Shown: positions 54,445-63,163 of the stretch, piece by piece | Position numbering within the stretch: position 1 is the stretch's first letter | How the letters are laid out: the number at the start of each line of letters is the position of its first letter | Origin: Firmicutes bacterium AM55-24TS | GTDB taxonomy: Bacteria; Bacillota; Clostridia; UBA1381 | Assembly (NCBI GenBank): GCA_003460745.1 | Contig: QTVU01000002.1 | Span: 62,001 to 126,000, forward strand | Direction of reading: 5' to 3' | DNA length: 64,000 bases | The notes under the pieces: generated by a model | Seen by the model: only the letters and a program-made list of their open reading frames with translations | Databases searched by the model: none | Told to the model about the DNA's origin: nothing | Position numbers and translations under genes: made by a program

Positions 54445-54918
54445 TTATTTTTCAATAGAAAGAATTTTAAATTCAATCTCACCGCCGGGAGTGTTTGCCT
54501 TTACAGTTTCGCCTGCCGCTCTGTTAAGACAAGCCGCACCGATAGGTGATTCGTATGATAGCTTGTTCTTGTAAGGATCAGCCTCTGTTGAACCAACGAT
54601 TGTGTACTTTTCTTCACCGCCGAATATTGCAAGAACAACCTTTGAACCCGGAGTTACAACGTCTGACTTGATTTCTTCATCGTCAATAACTCTTGCATAT
54701 TTAAGCATATATTCGATTTCGTTAATTCTTGCCTCTACTTCTGCCTGTTCATTTTTTGCTTCATCATATTCGGCATTTTCCGAAAGGTCACCAAATGAAC
54801 GAGCCTCTTTAATTTTTTCAGATACTTCTTTTCTTGTAACATTTTTTAAAGTATCAAGTTCGTTTTCAAGTTCCAATTTACCTTCTCGTGTTAAAACAAA
54901 TTCCTTTTCATCAGCCAT
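54445..54918 (-). CDS. greA: Transcription elongation factor GreA
   Basis: A 157-residue factor that rescues backtracked RNA polymerase by stimulating transcript cleavage. The N-terminal coiled coil with the acidic tip ARSFGDLSENAEYDEAK (about 40-56) and the C-terminal FKBP-like domain with VGSTEADP and ISYESPIGxA-type sequence (LSYESPIGAA) are complete. Confidence 0.97.
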   Translation of the reverse strand: MADEKEFVLTREGKLELENELDTLKNVTRKEVSEKIKEARSFGDLSENAEYDEAKNEQAEVEARINEIEYMLKYARVIDDEEIKSDVVTPGSKVVLAIFGGEEKYTIVGSTEADPYKNKLSYESPIGAACLNRAAGETVKANTPGGEIEFKILSIEK

Positions 54919-54958
54919 TTTATGTCATTCCTCTCTTATTTTCACTTACGATTTAACT

Positions 54959-54987
54959 ATTATAACTTTTTTTGAGTGAATTGTCAA
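54959..54987 (-). promoter_or_regulatory. greA promoter
   Basis: Perfect consensus TTGACA (54982-54987), 17 bp, TATAAT (54959-54964). Confidence 0.88.
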
Positions 54988-55074
54988 GCTGTATTGGGAT
55001 TTTAACACTAATTTCTCCCCTCAAGCAAAACATTCGTAGAGGCGGTCATCGTTCACTAAAAAAATATATATTTA

Positions 55075-55212
55075 GCCCCTCAATCGTCTTTGTCGACAGC
55101 TCCACTCGAGAGGAGCCTTTTAGTATGGATTTCCCAACTTGTACGGGACAGTGCCTCGTCGTCCCTTGCCTCTCCTTGAGGAGAGGGTGACCGCTTGCGG
55201 TGGTGTGGTGGC
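55075..55212. repeat. Palindromic (MITE-like) repeat, long form
   Basis: 138 bp from GCCCCTCA to GGTGGC. Left block with TTTGTCGACAGCTCC and AGGAGCC, a 50-bp centre, right block CCTCTCCTTGAGGAGAGG followed by GTGGTGGC. It is in opposite orientation to the copy at 22693, which has the same end blocks but a much shorter centre. Confidence 0.72.
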
Positions 55213-55241
55213 TTTTCTATTCGTGTGATGTTCTTATTTTA

Positions 55242-55287
55242 GCCACCCCTCAGCCGACTTTGTCGACAGCTCCCCTCAAGGGGAGCC
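55242..55287. repeat. Palindromic repeat, half copy
   Basis: 46 bp matching the left block only: GCCACCCCTCAG, GTCGACAGC and CTCCCCTCAAGGGGAG. Lies 29 bp from the long copy in the same orientation. Confidence 0.7.
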
Positions 55288-55375
55288 TTTCATTTATCCG
55301 AGATTAAAGCAACGTCAAATCAACAATGAATTTAATTCAAAATTATGGGCAAGCTAATAAAAAGGAGTGATTTTT

Positions 55376-56437
55376 TTGAATTTTCTCACTTTAAAAGATG
55401 ACTTTTACAAGCGGTACGAAACATCAAGCAAATTTCTTCACTACACCTCATACGGCGCATTATGCACACTTCTCGGACATACAGATATACCCACAGCACC
55501 GTCGTTATGCTGTACATTATCAATGCGAGTTGAAATGTTCGCACGAAAAAGCGGCGGCAACTATGTAAAAATCGAAAACACCACCACAGACAAATGTCTG
55601 CAATACCCTTTCGGCACGTCCACAGACCTTTTTAAAGGCAAAACAAAATTCTTTGCCGAGTTAATACATGCACTTGAAAACAGCGGTTTAAAAGGTGCAG
55701 AAATACTGTACAATAACACGATACCGAATTTTATATCCTCAAAACACGCTTTTTCGGCTGCACTGATAAAATCACTTATGCAAGTAAGTGATATAGAACT
55801 CACCCCTCTTGAAACCGCCGCAATATGTGCATTAAACGACGATTTAACGCCTTATCTCGCCGTACTTTTTTCTAAAAAAGGCTACTGTACACTTATGAAC
55901 AGTGGTGAGCCGAAAAACCTGCCGTTGCCGCTTTCCGGCTACAAAATTCTTACTGCGCACTGCACAGAACCGTTAAGCAACCATTCAAAGCACATTAAAT
56001 ATGCTATGTCCGAAATACGAAGATTATACCCTCACGTCAATTCAATATCAGACTTGACACCCGAAATACTGAGCACCGCAAAATCATCGTTTAAAAACAG
56101 CAAAGCGGCTAAATATATGTATCACCTATCCACCGAAAATACACGCATTAATACCGTTTCCGCCGCATTAAAACGATGTGATATAAAAACACTTTTCCGC
56201 GAAATAAACAATTCGGAACAATCCATGGAACGTTTTTGGGATATTGGCACAGAACATAAATTTCTTGCAAATACTGCACGCAATACAGACGGCATAGCCG
56301 CCGCAAGATGTCAGGATAAAGGTATTTGGGCAATCGTTGAAGCAGATAAGGTCGATTATTCAATAAATATGATTAAAAGCGATTTTGAAAACACTATCGG
56401 CTATAAACCGACTTTTTGTGTATGTGACACTTTTTAA
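55376..56437 (+). CDS. Degenerate galactokinase-like (GHMP) protein, probably not a kinase
   Basis: A 353-residue protein that follows galactokinase from end to end but lacks its key motifs. The substrate motif GRVNLIGEHTDY is reduced to LCTLLGHTD (residues 30-37). The ATP loop GSGLSSSA is replaced by NFISSKHAFSA (118-128). The catalytic Asp of GIMDQFASLF is lost (DDLTPYLAVLF), and GAGFGGC near the C-terminus is replaced by CQDKGIWAI. The surrounding scaffold remains, for example SGYKILTAHC and EADKVDYSINMI through IGYKPTFCV. The frame is open with no stop, so it looks kept rather than decaying. The TTG at 55376 has AAAGGAG 8 nt upstream. It is convergent with galT. A galactose-binding regulator or a GalT partner is possible but unproven. 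Confidence 0.75.
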   Translation: MNFLTLKDDFYKRYETSSKFLHYTSYGALCTLLGHTDIPTAPSLCCTLSMRVEMFARKSGGNYVKIENTTTDKCLQYPFGTSTDLFKGKTKFFAELIHALENSGLKGAEILYNNTIPNFISSKHAFSAALIKSLMQVSDIELTPLETAAICALNDDLTPYLAVLFSKKGYCTLMNSGEPKNLPLPLSGYKILTAHCTEPLSNHSKHIKYAMSEIRRLYPHVNSISDLTPEILSTAKSSFKNSKAAKYMYHLSTENTRINTVSAALKRCDIKTLFREINNSEQSMERFWDIGTEHKFLANTARNTDGIAAARCQDKGIWAIVEADKVDYSINMIKSDFENTIGYKPTFCVCDTF

Positions 56438-56438
56438 A

Positions 56439-56477
56439 CAAAAAATGAGTCTGTCGATAAAATATCGACAGACTCAT
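56439..56477 (-). terminator. Terminator between galT and the galactokinase-like gene
   Basis: 15-bp perfect stem ATGAGTCTGTCGATA/TATCGACAGACTCAT, with a T-run on the minus strand only; a variant of the GTCGAC hairpin. Confidence 0.88.
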
Positions 56478-56482
56478 TCGGT

Positions 56483-57460
56483 TTAGCCGTTCATTTTTTT
56501 AAGAAACTTTTCGTGTGCGGCTCTAATTTCAACAGCCATTGCTTCAGGAGCAGTTGTGTTACAGTGAGCCCAAGCACCTGTTTCAGAAGATGCGTTATAT
56601 TTAATCTTATCTGCACTTCTCATCGGCGGATAGAATGCGATATGGAAGTGGTAATAATCAGATACATCTTCACCGTTTACAGGGTTTTGATACATACACA
56701 TCATATAAGGGAACTTATAATCAAACAAACTGTCGAATGTACCTGTTGTTTCCTTTAATATCTTTGCAAGATTTGTCTTTTCACTGTCTGTAAGCTGTGA
56801 CAAATTCTGTACGTGACGCTTTGCGGCTATGTACATACCGTAAGGATATTCGCTGAAGAATGGTAGGAATGTAACGAAATCTTCGTTTTCCATAATAATT
56901 CTGTCACCGCAGTTCATTTCATCTTCAAGCATATCGCAGATTAGACAGTTATGTGTTTCGTCAAAATGCTCCTTACATGATTCCATTTCAAGCTGTAATT
57001 TCTTCGGAATTACAGAATAACCGTAAATCTGACCGTGAGGGTGAGGCATTGTAACACCTACAACGTCACCTCTGTTTTCAAAAATAAATACATACTTAAT
57101 CTTTTCGTCCTTGCTTATTTCAACAAATCTTTCTGTCCACAAATCAACAAGTTCTCTGATATGGTCAACAGGAAGCTCCGGCAATGTTACAGTATGCTCC
57201 GGTGAGTACAAAATAACTTCGCACTTGCCGTATGCTGGCTTTGTCTTGTAAATTCTTGTTTCAACATCATCCGGTACAGGCGGATTTTGTGAAAGTGCAG
57301 GGAAATCATTATCATATTCATACACTGTAAAGTGGTCAGGAACCTTTCCCGAACCCGGACAGAACGGACACCAATCCTTTGGCATCTGAGGTCTGTTCTG
57401 ACGGTGTGATGCAATCATTACCCAATCCTTTATTAGTGGGTTCCAACGTAATTCAGCCAT
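56483..57460 (-). CDS. galT: Galactose-1-phosphate uridylyltransferase
   Basis: A 325-residue Leloir-pathway enzyme exchanging UMP between UDP-glucose and galactose 1-phosphate. It is the HIT-type (class I) form: the nucleophile His lies in MPHPHGQIYGY, a zinc-type pair CPFCPGSG is near residue 31, and RWNPLIKDWVMIASHRQNRP opens the protein. The second domain has HFHIAFYPP. It pairs by position with a galactokinase-like gene that has lost its motifs; galK and galE proper are not in the window. The GH2 enzyme could supply galactose. Confidence 0.95.
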   Translation of the reverse strand: MAELRWNPLIKDWVMIASHRQNRPQMPKDWCPFCPGSGKVPDHFTVYEYDNDFPALSQNPPVPDDVETRIYKTKPAYGKCEVILYSPEHTVTLPELPVDHIRELVDLWTERFVEISKDEKIKYVFIFENRGDVVGVTMPHPHGQIYGYSVIPKKLQLEMESCKEHFDETHNCLICDMLEDEMNCGDRIIMENEDFVTFLPFFSEYPYGMYIAAKRHVQNLSQLTDSEKTNLAKILKETTGTFDSLFDYKFPYMMCMYQNPVNGEDVSDYYHFHIAFYPPMRSADKIKYNASSETGAWAHCNTTAPEAMAVEIRAAHEKFLKKMNG

Positions 57461-57493
57461 TAAATTTTTCCTCCTTGAAATTCATATAATACT

Positions 57494-57522
57494 ATTTTAC
57501 ACCTATTTTCATTGTCAGTCAA
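57494..57522 (-). promoter_or_regulatory. galT promoter
   Basis: TTGACT (57517-57522), 17 bp, TAAAAT (57494-57499), in the gap behind the histidine kinase gene. Confidence 0.65.
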
Positions 57523-57530
57523 TACCAAAA

Positions 57531-58949
57531 TCACGCAAGTTCAAGTGTGAACGTGAATTTTGTATATTTAACCGTTGAGCCTTCCTTTGTATCGACACTT
57601 TCAACCCAAACGTTTTGCTTATGCAATGTCATAATATTTTTAACAAACGACAAACCCAGTCCAGCACCGCTCTTTTCATTTACGCGTGACTTATCGGTTT
57701 TATAGAAACGATTGAAAATATTGCTCAAATCCGCACCGCTTATTCCGTCACCGAAATTACCTACGCAAAATCTCGCTCTGCCGTCCTCAATCCATGTTCT
57801 TATACCGATTGTCGTATTAGGATAACTGAATTTTATCGCATTGTCAAGCAAGTTTATGACAACTCGTTTTATCGCGTCTTTATCTGCTATAACTTTCAAA
57901 ATGTCATCTTCAAAATCAACATTAAGTTCAAGATTTTTCTCGTCAATTCTGTTACACAAACCGATTATACAAATTCTTGTAAGCTCGTTCAAATCAAATT
58001 CAGACACATCAAGTTTATATTCGCTTGACGACATTTTTGACATTTCAAGCATATCATTAACCATTTTCGTAAGACGTTTTGATTCGTCAAGCACGATTTT
58101 AAGGTATTCCTTTTCTTTTTCGGGCGGAATTGTACCGTCCAAAATACCCTCGATAAATCCCGAAATACTTGTCATCGGAGTTCTGAGTTCATGCGATACG
58201 TCGCTTATAAACTCACTTCTTGTATCCTCCAATGCCTCTATGGAATCCGCCATAAAGTTAAAACTTGACGCAAGCTGTCCTATTTCATCGGCACTTGTCA
58301 CCTCAACACGTTTGTCAAACTTACCTGACGCAATTCCCCTTGCAGCCTTATTAATCTCCTCTATCGGTTTCGAGATTTTCTTCGACTGCATATACACAAG
58401 AACAAATGCTGCCAATACAGAAAACAGCGATGTAATAATAACCATCATAAACAACTCAAGCGTTGTTTTTCTTATATCAAAAATACCTGTCACATAAAAT
58501 GACGCTCCGACAATACCTCCCTGATATTTAATCGGTACACCTATAACCATCATTTTATTTTTATACGAACCGTTTAATGTGCTGTATTTCTTTACGATAT
58601 TTCCGTTTGTTACAATATGTACAAGTTCGTCCGGAACGGTCGCGGAACTTGTTGTACTTTCCAAAACCTCACCGTTTGAATTAGTTACTATAATATCCGA
58701 GTTCAAAAAGCTGCCCCACGACCTTAAAAGCTGTTTATATGCCGCTCTTGCACGATAATCGGTATCTTCTATTTGCAGTGATCCTGTCCAATACTCCAAA
58801 TTCTGCGATACGCTTATAACGTTATTCATATGAGTGCTTATTGCAAAATGATTTACAAATATACCGACCGTAACCGCAACCGACGTAAAAACAAGCATAA
58901 GTATTATAGCATACGTCCAAAACAAACGTCCCAAAATACTCTTAAACAT
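57531..58949 (-). CDS. Two-component sensor histidine kinase
   Basis: A 472-residue membrane kinase of the PhoR/ResE class. Membrane helix (about 8-32), extracellular sensor region with a single Cache/PAS-like fold (to about 160), second helix (about 165-188), HAMP (KKISKPIEEINKAARGIASG), HisKA with the phospho-His in SHELRTPMTSISGF, and HATPase with NLLDNAIKF, FGDGIS and GAGLGLSFV. Its ATG overlaps the response-regulator stop codon (TAATG). The signal is unknown; cell-envelope stress is a common theme for this class. Confidence 0.92.
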   Translation of the reverse strand: MFKSILGRLFWTYAIILMLVFTSVAVTVGIFVNHFAISTHMNNVISVSQNLEYWTGSLQIEDTDYRARAAYKQLLRSWGSFLNSDIIVTNSNGEVLESTTSSATVPDELVHIVTNGNIVKKYSTLNGSYKNKMMVIGVPIKYQGGIVGASFYVTGIFDIRKTTLELFMMVIITSLFSVLAAFVLVYMQSKKISKPIEEINKAARGIASGKFDKRVEVTSADEIGQLASSFNFMADSIEALEDTRSEFISDVSHELRTPMTSISGFIEGILDGTIPPEKEKEYLKIVLDESKRLTKMVNDMLEMSKMSSSEYKLDVSEFDLNELTRICIIGLCNRIDEKNLELNVDFEDDILKVIADKDAIKRVVINLLDNAIKFSYPNTTIGIRTWIEDGRARFCVGNFGDGISGADLSNIFNRFYKTDKSRVNEKSGAGLGLSFVKNIMTLHKQNVWVESVDTKEGSTVKYTKFTFTLELA

Positions 58950-59635
58950 TATCTTACCTCGAATTTATAACCTACGCCCCATACGGTTTTCAGCTGCCAA
59001 TTTGCCTCAACGCCCTCAAGTTTTTCTCTAAGTCTTTTTATATGAACGTCAACTGTACGCGAATCACCGAAATAATCAAATCCCCATACTTCTTCCAAAA
59101 GCTGTTCACGCGTGAACACTCTGTTCGGGTTTGACGCAAGGAAATACAAAAGTTCAAGTTCTTTCGGCGGCACTTCAACTATATTTCCGTTTATTTTAAG
59201 TTCGTAGTTTGAAAGGTTTATTGTAAGGTTAGGGAAAACAATTTCTTTTTCCGCATTTGATTCCTTTGTATCACTTCTTCTCAACACAGCCTTAACTCTT
59301 GCAAGAAGTTCTTTCGGCTCAAAAGGCTTAACCATATAATCGTCCGCACCGAGTTCCAAACCAAGCACCTTATCAAATGTTTCGCCTTTTGCGGTAAGCA
59401 TTATAATAGGAATATTACTTACGCGTCTGATTTCACGGCACACCTGCCATCCGTCCATTTCAGGCATCATAACATCAAGAATTACAATAGCCGGTGCCTC
59501 TGACTTAAAAAGTTCAACGGCTTTTTTACCGTTGTTTGCGGTAACGGTATCAAAACCCTCTTTGTCCATATAAAGTTTTATAAGTTCTACTATATGTTCA
59601 TCGTCATCTACTATAAGTACCTTATTGTTAGCCAT
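58949..59635 (-). CDS. OmpR-family response regulator
   Basis: A 228-residue regulator: receiver domain with the acidic pair VDDDEH, phospho-acceptor Asp in VILDVMMPEMDG, switch residues in MLTAKGE and Lys in DYMVKPFEP; C-terminal winged helix (about 130-228, VPPKELELLYFLASNPNRVFTREQLLEEVWG). The ATG at 59633-59635 follows AGGAGG. It forms an operon with the kinase that follows. Confidence 0.95.
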   Translation of the reverse strand: MANNKVLIVDDDEHIVELIKLYMDKEGFDTVTANNGKKAVELFKSEAPAIVILDVMMPEMDGWQVCREIRRVSNIPIIMLTAKGETFDKVLGLELGADDYMVKPFEPKELLARVKAVLRRSDTKESNAEKEIVFPNLTINLSNYELKINGNIVEVPPKELELLYFLASNPNRVFTREQLLEEVWGFDYFGDSRTVDVHIKRLREKLEGVEANWQLKTVWGVGYKFEVR

Positions 59636-59676
59636 TATTTTGTCCTCCTGTTTTTTCATCTTAATATGATACATTT

Positions 59677-59682
59677 ATTATA
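59677..59682 (-). promoter_or_regulatory. Extended -10 promoter of the two-component operon
   Basis: TGGTATAAT, with TATAAT at 59677-59682; weak -35. Divergent from the ychF promoter. Confidence 0.55.
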
Positions 59683-59710
59683 CCATAAACCGAAAAAATA
59701 ATAAAGAGTA

Positions 59711-59739
59711 TTGCGAAAATGTTTTAAATGTTATATAAT
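59711..59739 (+). promoter_or_regulatory. ychF promoter
   Basis: TTGCGA (59711-59716), 17 bp, TATAAT (59734-59739). Confidence 0.65.
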
Positions 59740-59808
59740 AAATTCATAAAATTTTCACAAATTGGTGTCGAATATATTTTCAGGCACTACGAAAGGACGA
59801 AAAACATA

Positions 59809-60903
59809 ATGAAACTTGGAATCGTAGGCTTACCTAACGTAGGTAAATCAACATTATTTAATGCAATAACTCAGGCAGGTGCAGAATCGGCAAACTATCC
59901 GTTCTGTACGATTGAGCCGAATGTCGGTATAGTTGACGTTCCTGACGAACGTCTTGACAAACTTGCAGAAATGTATCACCCTAAGAAAGTTACTCACGCC
60001 TATATCGAATTTGTTGACATAGCAGGTCTTGTAAAAGGTGCTTCAAAGGGTGAGGGTCTTGGAAACAAGTTCTTATCTCACATTCGTGAGGTTGACGCTA
60101 TTGTTCACGTTGTACGTTGTTTTGAGGATGCAAACATCACTCACGTTGACGGTTCAATCGACCCTATCCGCGATATTGAAACTATCAGTCTTGAACTTAT
60201 TTTCTCTGATATTGAAATGATTGAGAGAAGAATTGACCGTACAAAGAAAGCTATGAAGGGCGACAAGTCACTTGCAACAGAGCTTGCACTTTTGGAAAGA
60301 GTTAAAGCGACTTTGGAAGAAGGACTTCCTGCAAGAAGTATTGAATACACAGACGACGAAATGACTATAATGAAAGAAATTTCTCTTATTTCAATGAAGC
60401 CTGTTATCTATGCCGCAAACGTTGCGGAGGACGATTTCTCAAAAGGTATCGAAAACAACGAATTTGTAAACAGAGTTAAAGAACTTGCCGCAAAAGAAGG
60501 CTCACAGGTTATGCCTGTAAGTGCAAGAATAGAAGAAGAAATTTCTCAGCTTGACGGCGATGAAAAGGCAATGTTCCTTGAAGAACTTAATATGAGCGAA
60601 TCGGGTCTTGACAGACTTATCAAAGCAAGCTATACATTGCTTGGTCTTATCAGTTACCTTACAGCCGGTGAACCTGAAGTTCGTGCATGGACTATCACAA
60701 AAGGTACAAAAGCACCTCAGGCGGCAGGTAAAATTCATACAGACTTTGAACGTGGCTTTATTCGTGCGGAAGTCGTTCACTATGATGACCTTATGGAATG
60801 CGGAAGTATGACAGCCGCTAAGGAAAAAGGTCTTGTAAGAAGTGAGGGTAAAGACTACGTTATGAAAGACGGAGATATTGTTTTGTTTAGGTTTAATGTA
60901 TGA
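59809..60903 (+). CDS. ychF: Redox-regulated ATPase YchF (Obg-family P-loop protein)
   Basis: A 364-residue TRAFAC NTPase. G1 is GLPNVGKSTLF; the G4-equivalent is YAANVAEDD, in place of NKxD, as expected for the ATP-preferring YchF. DIAGLVKGASKGEGLGNKFL is the G3 region, and the C-terminal TGS domain begins near 280. YchF binds ribosomes and is linked to stress control. ATG at 59809 follows AAAGGA. The following glycosyltransferase overlaps its stop codon by 4 bp, an odd partner. Confidence 0.95.
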   Translation: MKLGIVGLPNVGKSTLFNAITQAGAESANYPFCTIEPNVGIVDVPDERLDKLAEMYHPKKVTHAYIEFVDIAGLVKGASKGEGLGNKFLSHIREVDAIVHVVRCFEDANITHVDGSIDPIRDIETISLELIFSDIEMIERRIDRTKKAMKGDKSLATELALLERVKATLEEGLPARSIEYTDDEMTIMKEISLISMKPVIYAANVAEDDFSKGIENNEFVNRVKELAAKEGSQVMPVSARIEEEISQLDGDEKAMFLEELNMSESGLDRLIKASYTLLGLISYLTAGEPEVRAWTITKGTKAPQAAGKIHTDFERGFIRAEVVHYDDLMECGSMTAAKEKGLVRSEGKDYVMKDGDIVLFRFNV

Positions 60904-61865
60904 TGAATAACAGAGATAATTTAATCAGCATAATTGTTCCCTGCTATAATGAAGAACACGCCATACCTTATTTTTATAAAGCAATAACGGAACATTCTAC
61001 GCTGATGAAAAATGAATTTGGCGTTGATTTTGAATATTTATTTATAAATGACGGTTCGGTTGATAATACCTTAACTGTCTTAAAAGAATATGCAAATAAA
61101 GATAATCGCGTAAAATATATTTCTTTTTCACGAAACTTCGGTAAAGAATCAGCAATGTATGCCGGGCTCAAAAATGCGTCCGGCAATTATATTGCAATTA
61201 TGGACGCGGACTTACAGGATCCTCCGTATTTGCTTACGGAGATGTACAAAACCATAATCGAAAGCGATTATGACTGTGTTGCAACCCGCCGTACCACCCG
61301 TATCGGTGAACCTCCTATACGTTCTTTCTTTGCACGCTGTTTCTATAAATTAATAAACAGAATATCTAAAACCGATATTGTAGACGGTGCAAGAGATTAC
61401 AGACTGATGACCCGTCAAATGGTTAATGCCATTATTGATATGGGAGAATATAATCGATTTTCAAAAGGGATTTTCGGTTGGGTCGGATTTAATACCAAAT
61501 GGATTGAATACGAAAATGTCGAAAGAGTTGCCGGTGAAACAAAATGGTCTTTTTGGAAATTATTCTTATATTCCCTTGACGGTATAACGGCATTTTCCAC
61601 AATACCGCTTGCCCTTTCATCAATACTTGGTTTTTTACTGTTTATCATTGCTTTTATACTTGTATTTGTAATAATTATCAAAACGCTTATATGGGGCGAT
61701 CCGGTTGCCGGTTATCCGTCTTTGGTGTGTATTATATGCTTTCTTTCGGGCGCGCAAATGTTCTGTCTGGGTATTTTAGGACAATATCTGTCCAAAACAT
61801 ACCTCGAAACAAAAAAGCGACCGATTTATATAGTAAAAGAAAGTAATAAGGAGAATTATCAATGA
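60900..61865 (+). CDS. GtrB/DPM1-type family 2 glycosyltransferase, membrane anchored
   Basis: A 321-residue GT2 enzyme: cytoplasmic GT-A domain with IIVPCYNEE, INDGSVDNT, the catalytic DADLQDPP, and SKGIFGWVGF, then two membrane helices (about 232-258 and 275-300). Proteins of this type transfer a sugar from a nucleotide donor to undecaprenyl phosphate, giving the donor for membrane GT-C enzymes. Two such enzymes follow, which fits. It overlaps ychF and the next gene by 4 bp each. Confidence 0.92.
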   Translation: MMNNRDNLISIIVPCYNEEHAIPYFYKAITEHSTLMKNEFGVDFEYLFINDGSVDNTLTVLKEYANKDNRVKYISFSRNFGKESAMYAGLKNASGNYIAIMDADLQDPPYLLTEMYKTIIESDYDCVATRRTTRIGEPPIRSFFARCFYKLINRISKTDIVDGARDYRLMTRQMVNAIIDMGEYNRFSKGIFGWVGFNTKWIEYENVERVAGETKWSFWKLFLYSLDGITAFSTIPLALSSILGFLLFIIAFILVFVIIIKTLIWGDPVAGYPSLVCIICFLSGAQMFCLGILGQYLSKTYLETKKRPIYIVKESNKENYQ

Positions 61866-63151
61866 TTATTTCTGTTTTATCAAGTATCGCTATATGGAGT
61901 GCCGTTTTTGTAATTGCACTCAGAATTATAACAAATTCGGGGATTGCACTGCCGAACAATAAAGTTATTTCTGCTTTAACTTGCAATAAAAGTCTTGGCT
62001 CCGCTCACCAAACAACGCACAAAGAAATTATATCTGTATTTTTATTGGCTTTTGCTTTCAGAATTGCAGTATTTTTGTTTTCGATATGTGCGATGTATAT
62101 GTTCAATGACAATATCAACGGTTTTGGGGACATACTTGAACAGTATATGAAGTGGGACGCAAACAACTATTTCAGAATCGCAAATGTCGGATATTCCGGT
62201 TTTGACATAGACGGTGACTTTACAACTATTGTATTCTTCCCGCTATACCCTTGGATTATGAAAATTGTTAATTTGATTTTCAGAGATTTAAGAGTAAGCG
62301 GACTTTTAACATCATTTGCATTATATTCGGGTGCGTGCTGCTTCCTATATAAATTGTTTTCAATCGATTACAGCAAGTCGGTTGCCGTTCGTGCAATAGT
62401 GTATCTGTCGGTATTCCCACACGCACTGTTTTTCGGAACACTTATGAATGAAAGTATGCTGCTTTTCACATCTGCGGCAACTTTATATTATATAAGAAAA
62501 CATAAGTGGTATCTTGTCGGTATTTTGGGAGCAGCGGCAGCTCTTTCAAGAATGGTCGGAATATTGCTTGCAATACCTGCGGCGGTTGAATGGCTCGAAC
62601 ATTATAAAATATTTGAAAAATTAAAAAACAAAGATATAAAGTCGGTTTGGAAACTGTTTTACAGCAAAGGTCTTTGGATATTTCTAATGTTGCTCGGAAC
62701 GGGAATTTATCTTCTATGCAATTATAAAGTTACAGGCAACTGCTTTAAATTCCTCGAATATCAAGCAAAATACTGGAACAACGGTTCTTGCTACTTCGGC
62801 AGCGGAATTGCAAAAATGTTTACAAACGCTTTCACTTCCGACCAATCACGATTTGACATTTGGATTCCGGAAACTTTATCAATAATTTTTGTTATTTCCA
62901 CACTTTTGTATGGTATAAGACGAAACAGAAGTATGTACAGTGCATTTTTGGCTGTATACATTATAATAAACACAGGATTTGACTGGCCGATAAGCGTTGC
63001 AAGATATATGACTTGTGCAATTCCGGCATTTCTTTTCCTTTCCGATTTTTCGGAACGACACAAATGGACAGAACCTATTATCACAGCCTCAATGGCAATA
63101 GGTTTAGGCATTTATTTGACAGGATACTTGTGTTGGAAACAAATTTTATAA
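61862..63151 (+). CDS. PIG-V-like polyprenyl-phosphate mannosyltransferase, GT-C fold
   Basis: A 429-residue integral membrane protein with about ten to twelve hydrophobic segments. The family motifs WDANNYFRIANVGY (compare WDxxxYxxIAxxGY of PIG-V proteins) and FFPLYPW are clear near residues 97 and 125. It probably moves a sugar, perhaps mannose, from a polyprenyl-phosphate carrier to an extracellular acceptor, with the neighbouring GtrB-like enzyme making the donor. The sugar and acceptor are not determined by sequence. Confidence 0.85.
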   Translation: MIISVLSSIAIWSAVFVIALRIITNSGIALPNNKVISALTCNKSLGSAHQTTHKEIISVFLLAFAFRIAVFLFSICAMYMFNDNINGFGDILEQYMKWDANNYFRIANVGYSGFDIDGDFTTIVFFPLYPWIMKIVNLIFRDLRVSGLLTSFALYSGACCFLYKLFSIDYSKSVAVRAIVYLSVFPHALFFGTLMNESMLLFTSAATLYYIRKHKWYLVGILGAAAALSRMVGILLAIPAAVEWLEHYKIFEKLKNKDIKSVWKLFYSKGLWIFLMLLGTGIYLLCNYKVTGNCFKFLEYQAKYWNNGSCYFGSGIAKMFTNAFTSDQSRFDIWIPETLSIIFVISTLLYGIRRNRSMYSAFLAVYIIINTGFDWPISVARYMTCAIPAFLFLSDFSERHKWTEPIITASMAIGLGIYLTGYLCWKQIL

Positions 63152-63163
63152 CGGAGGATTAAT

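Larger units (their letters stand above)
54988..55375. other. Gene-free repeat region between greA and the galactokinase-like gene
   Basis: About 390 bp without a coding sequence. It holds one long and one half copy of the palindromic repeat also found at 22693. Another CTCCCCTCAAG fragment at about 55015 suggests a third, decayed copy. No clear promoter for the following gene is seen. Confidence 0.65.
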
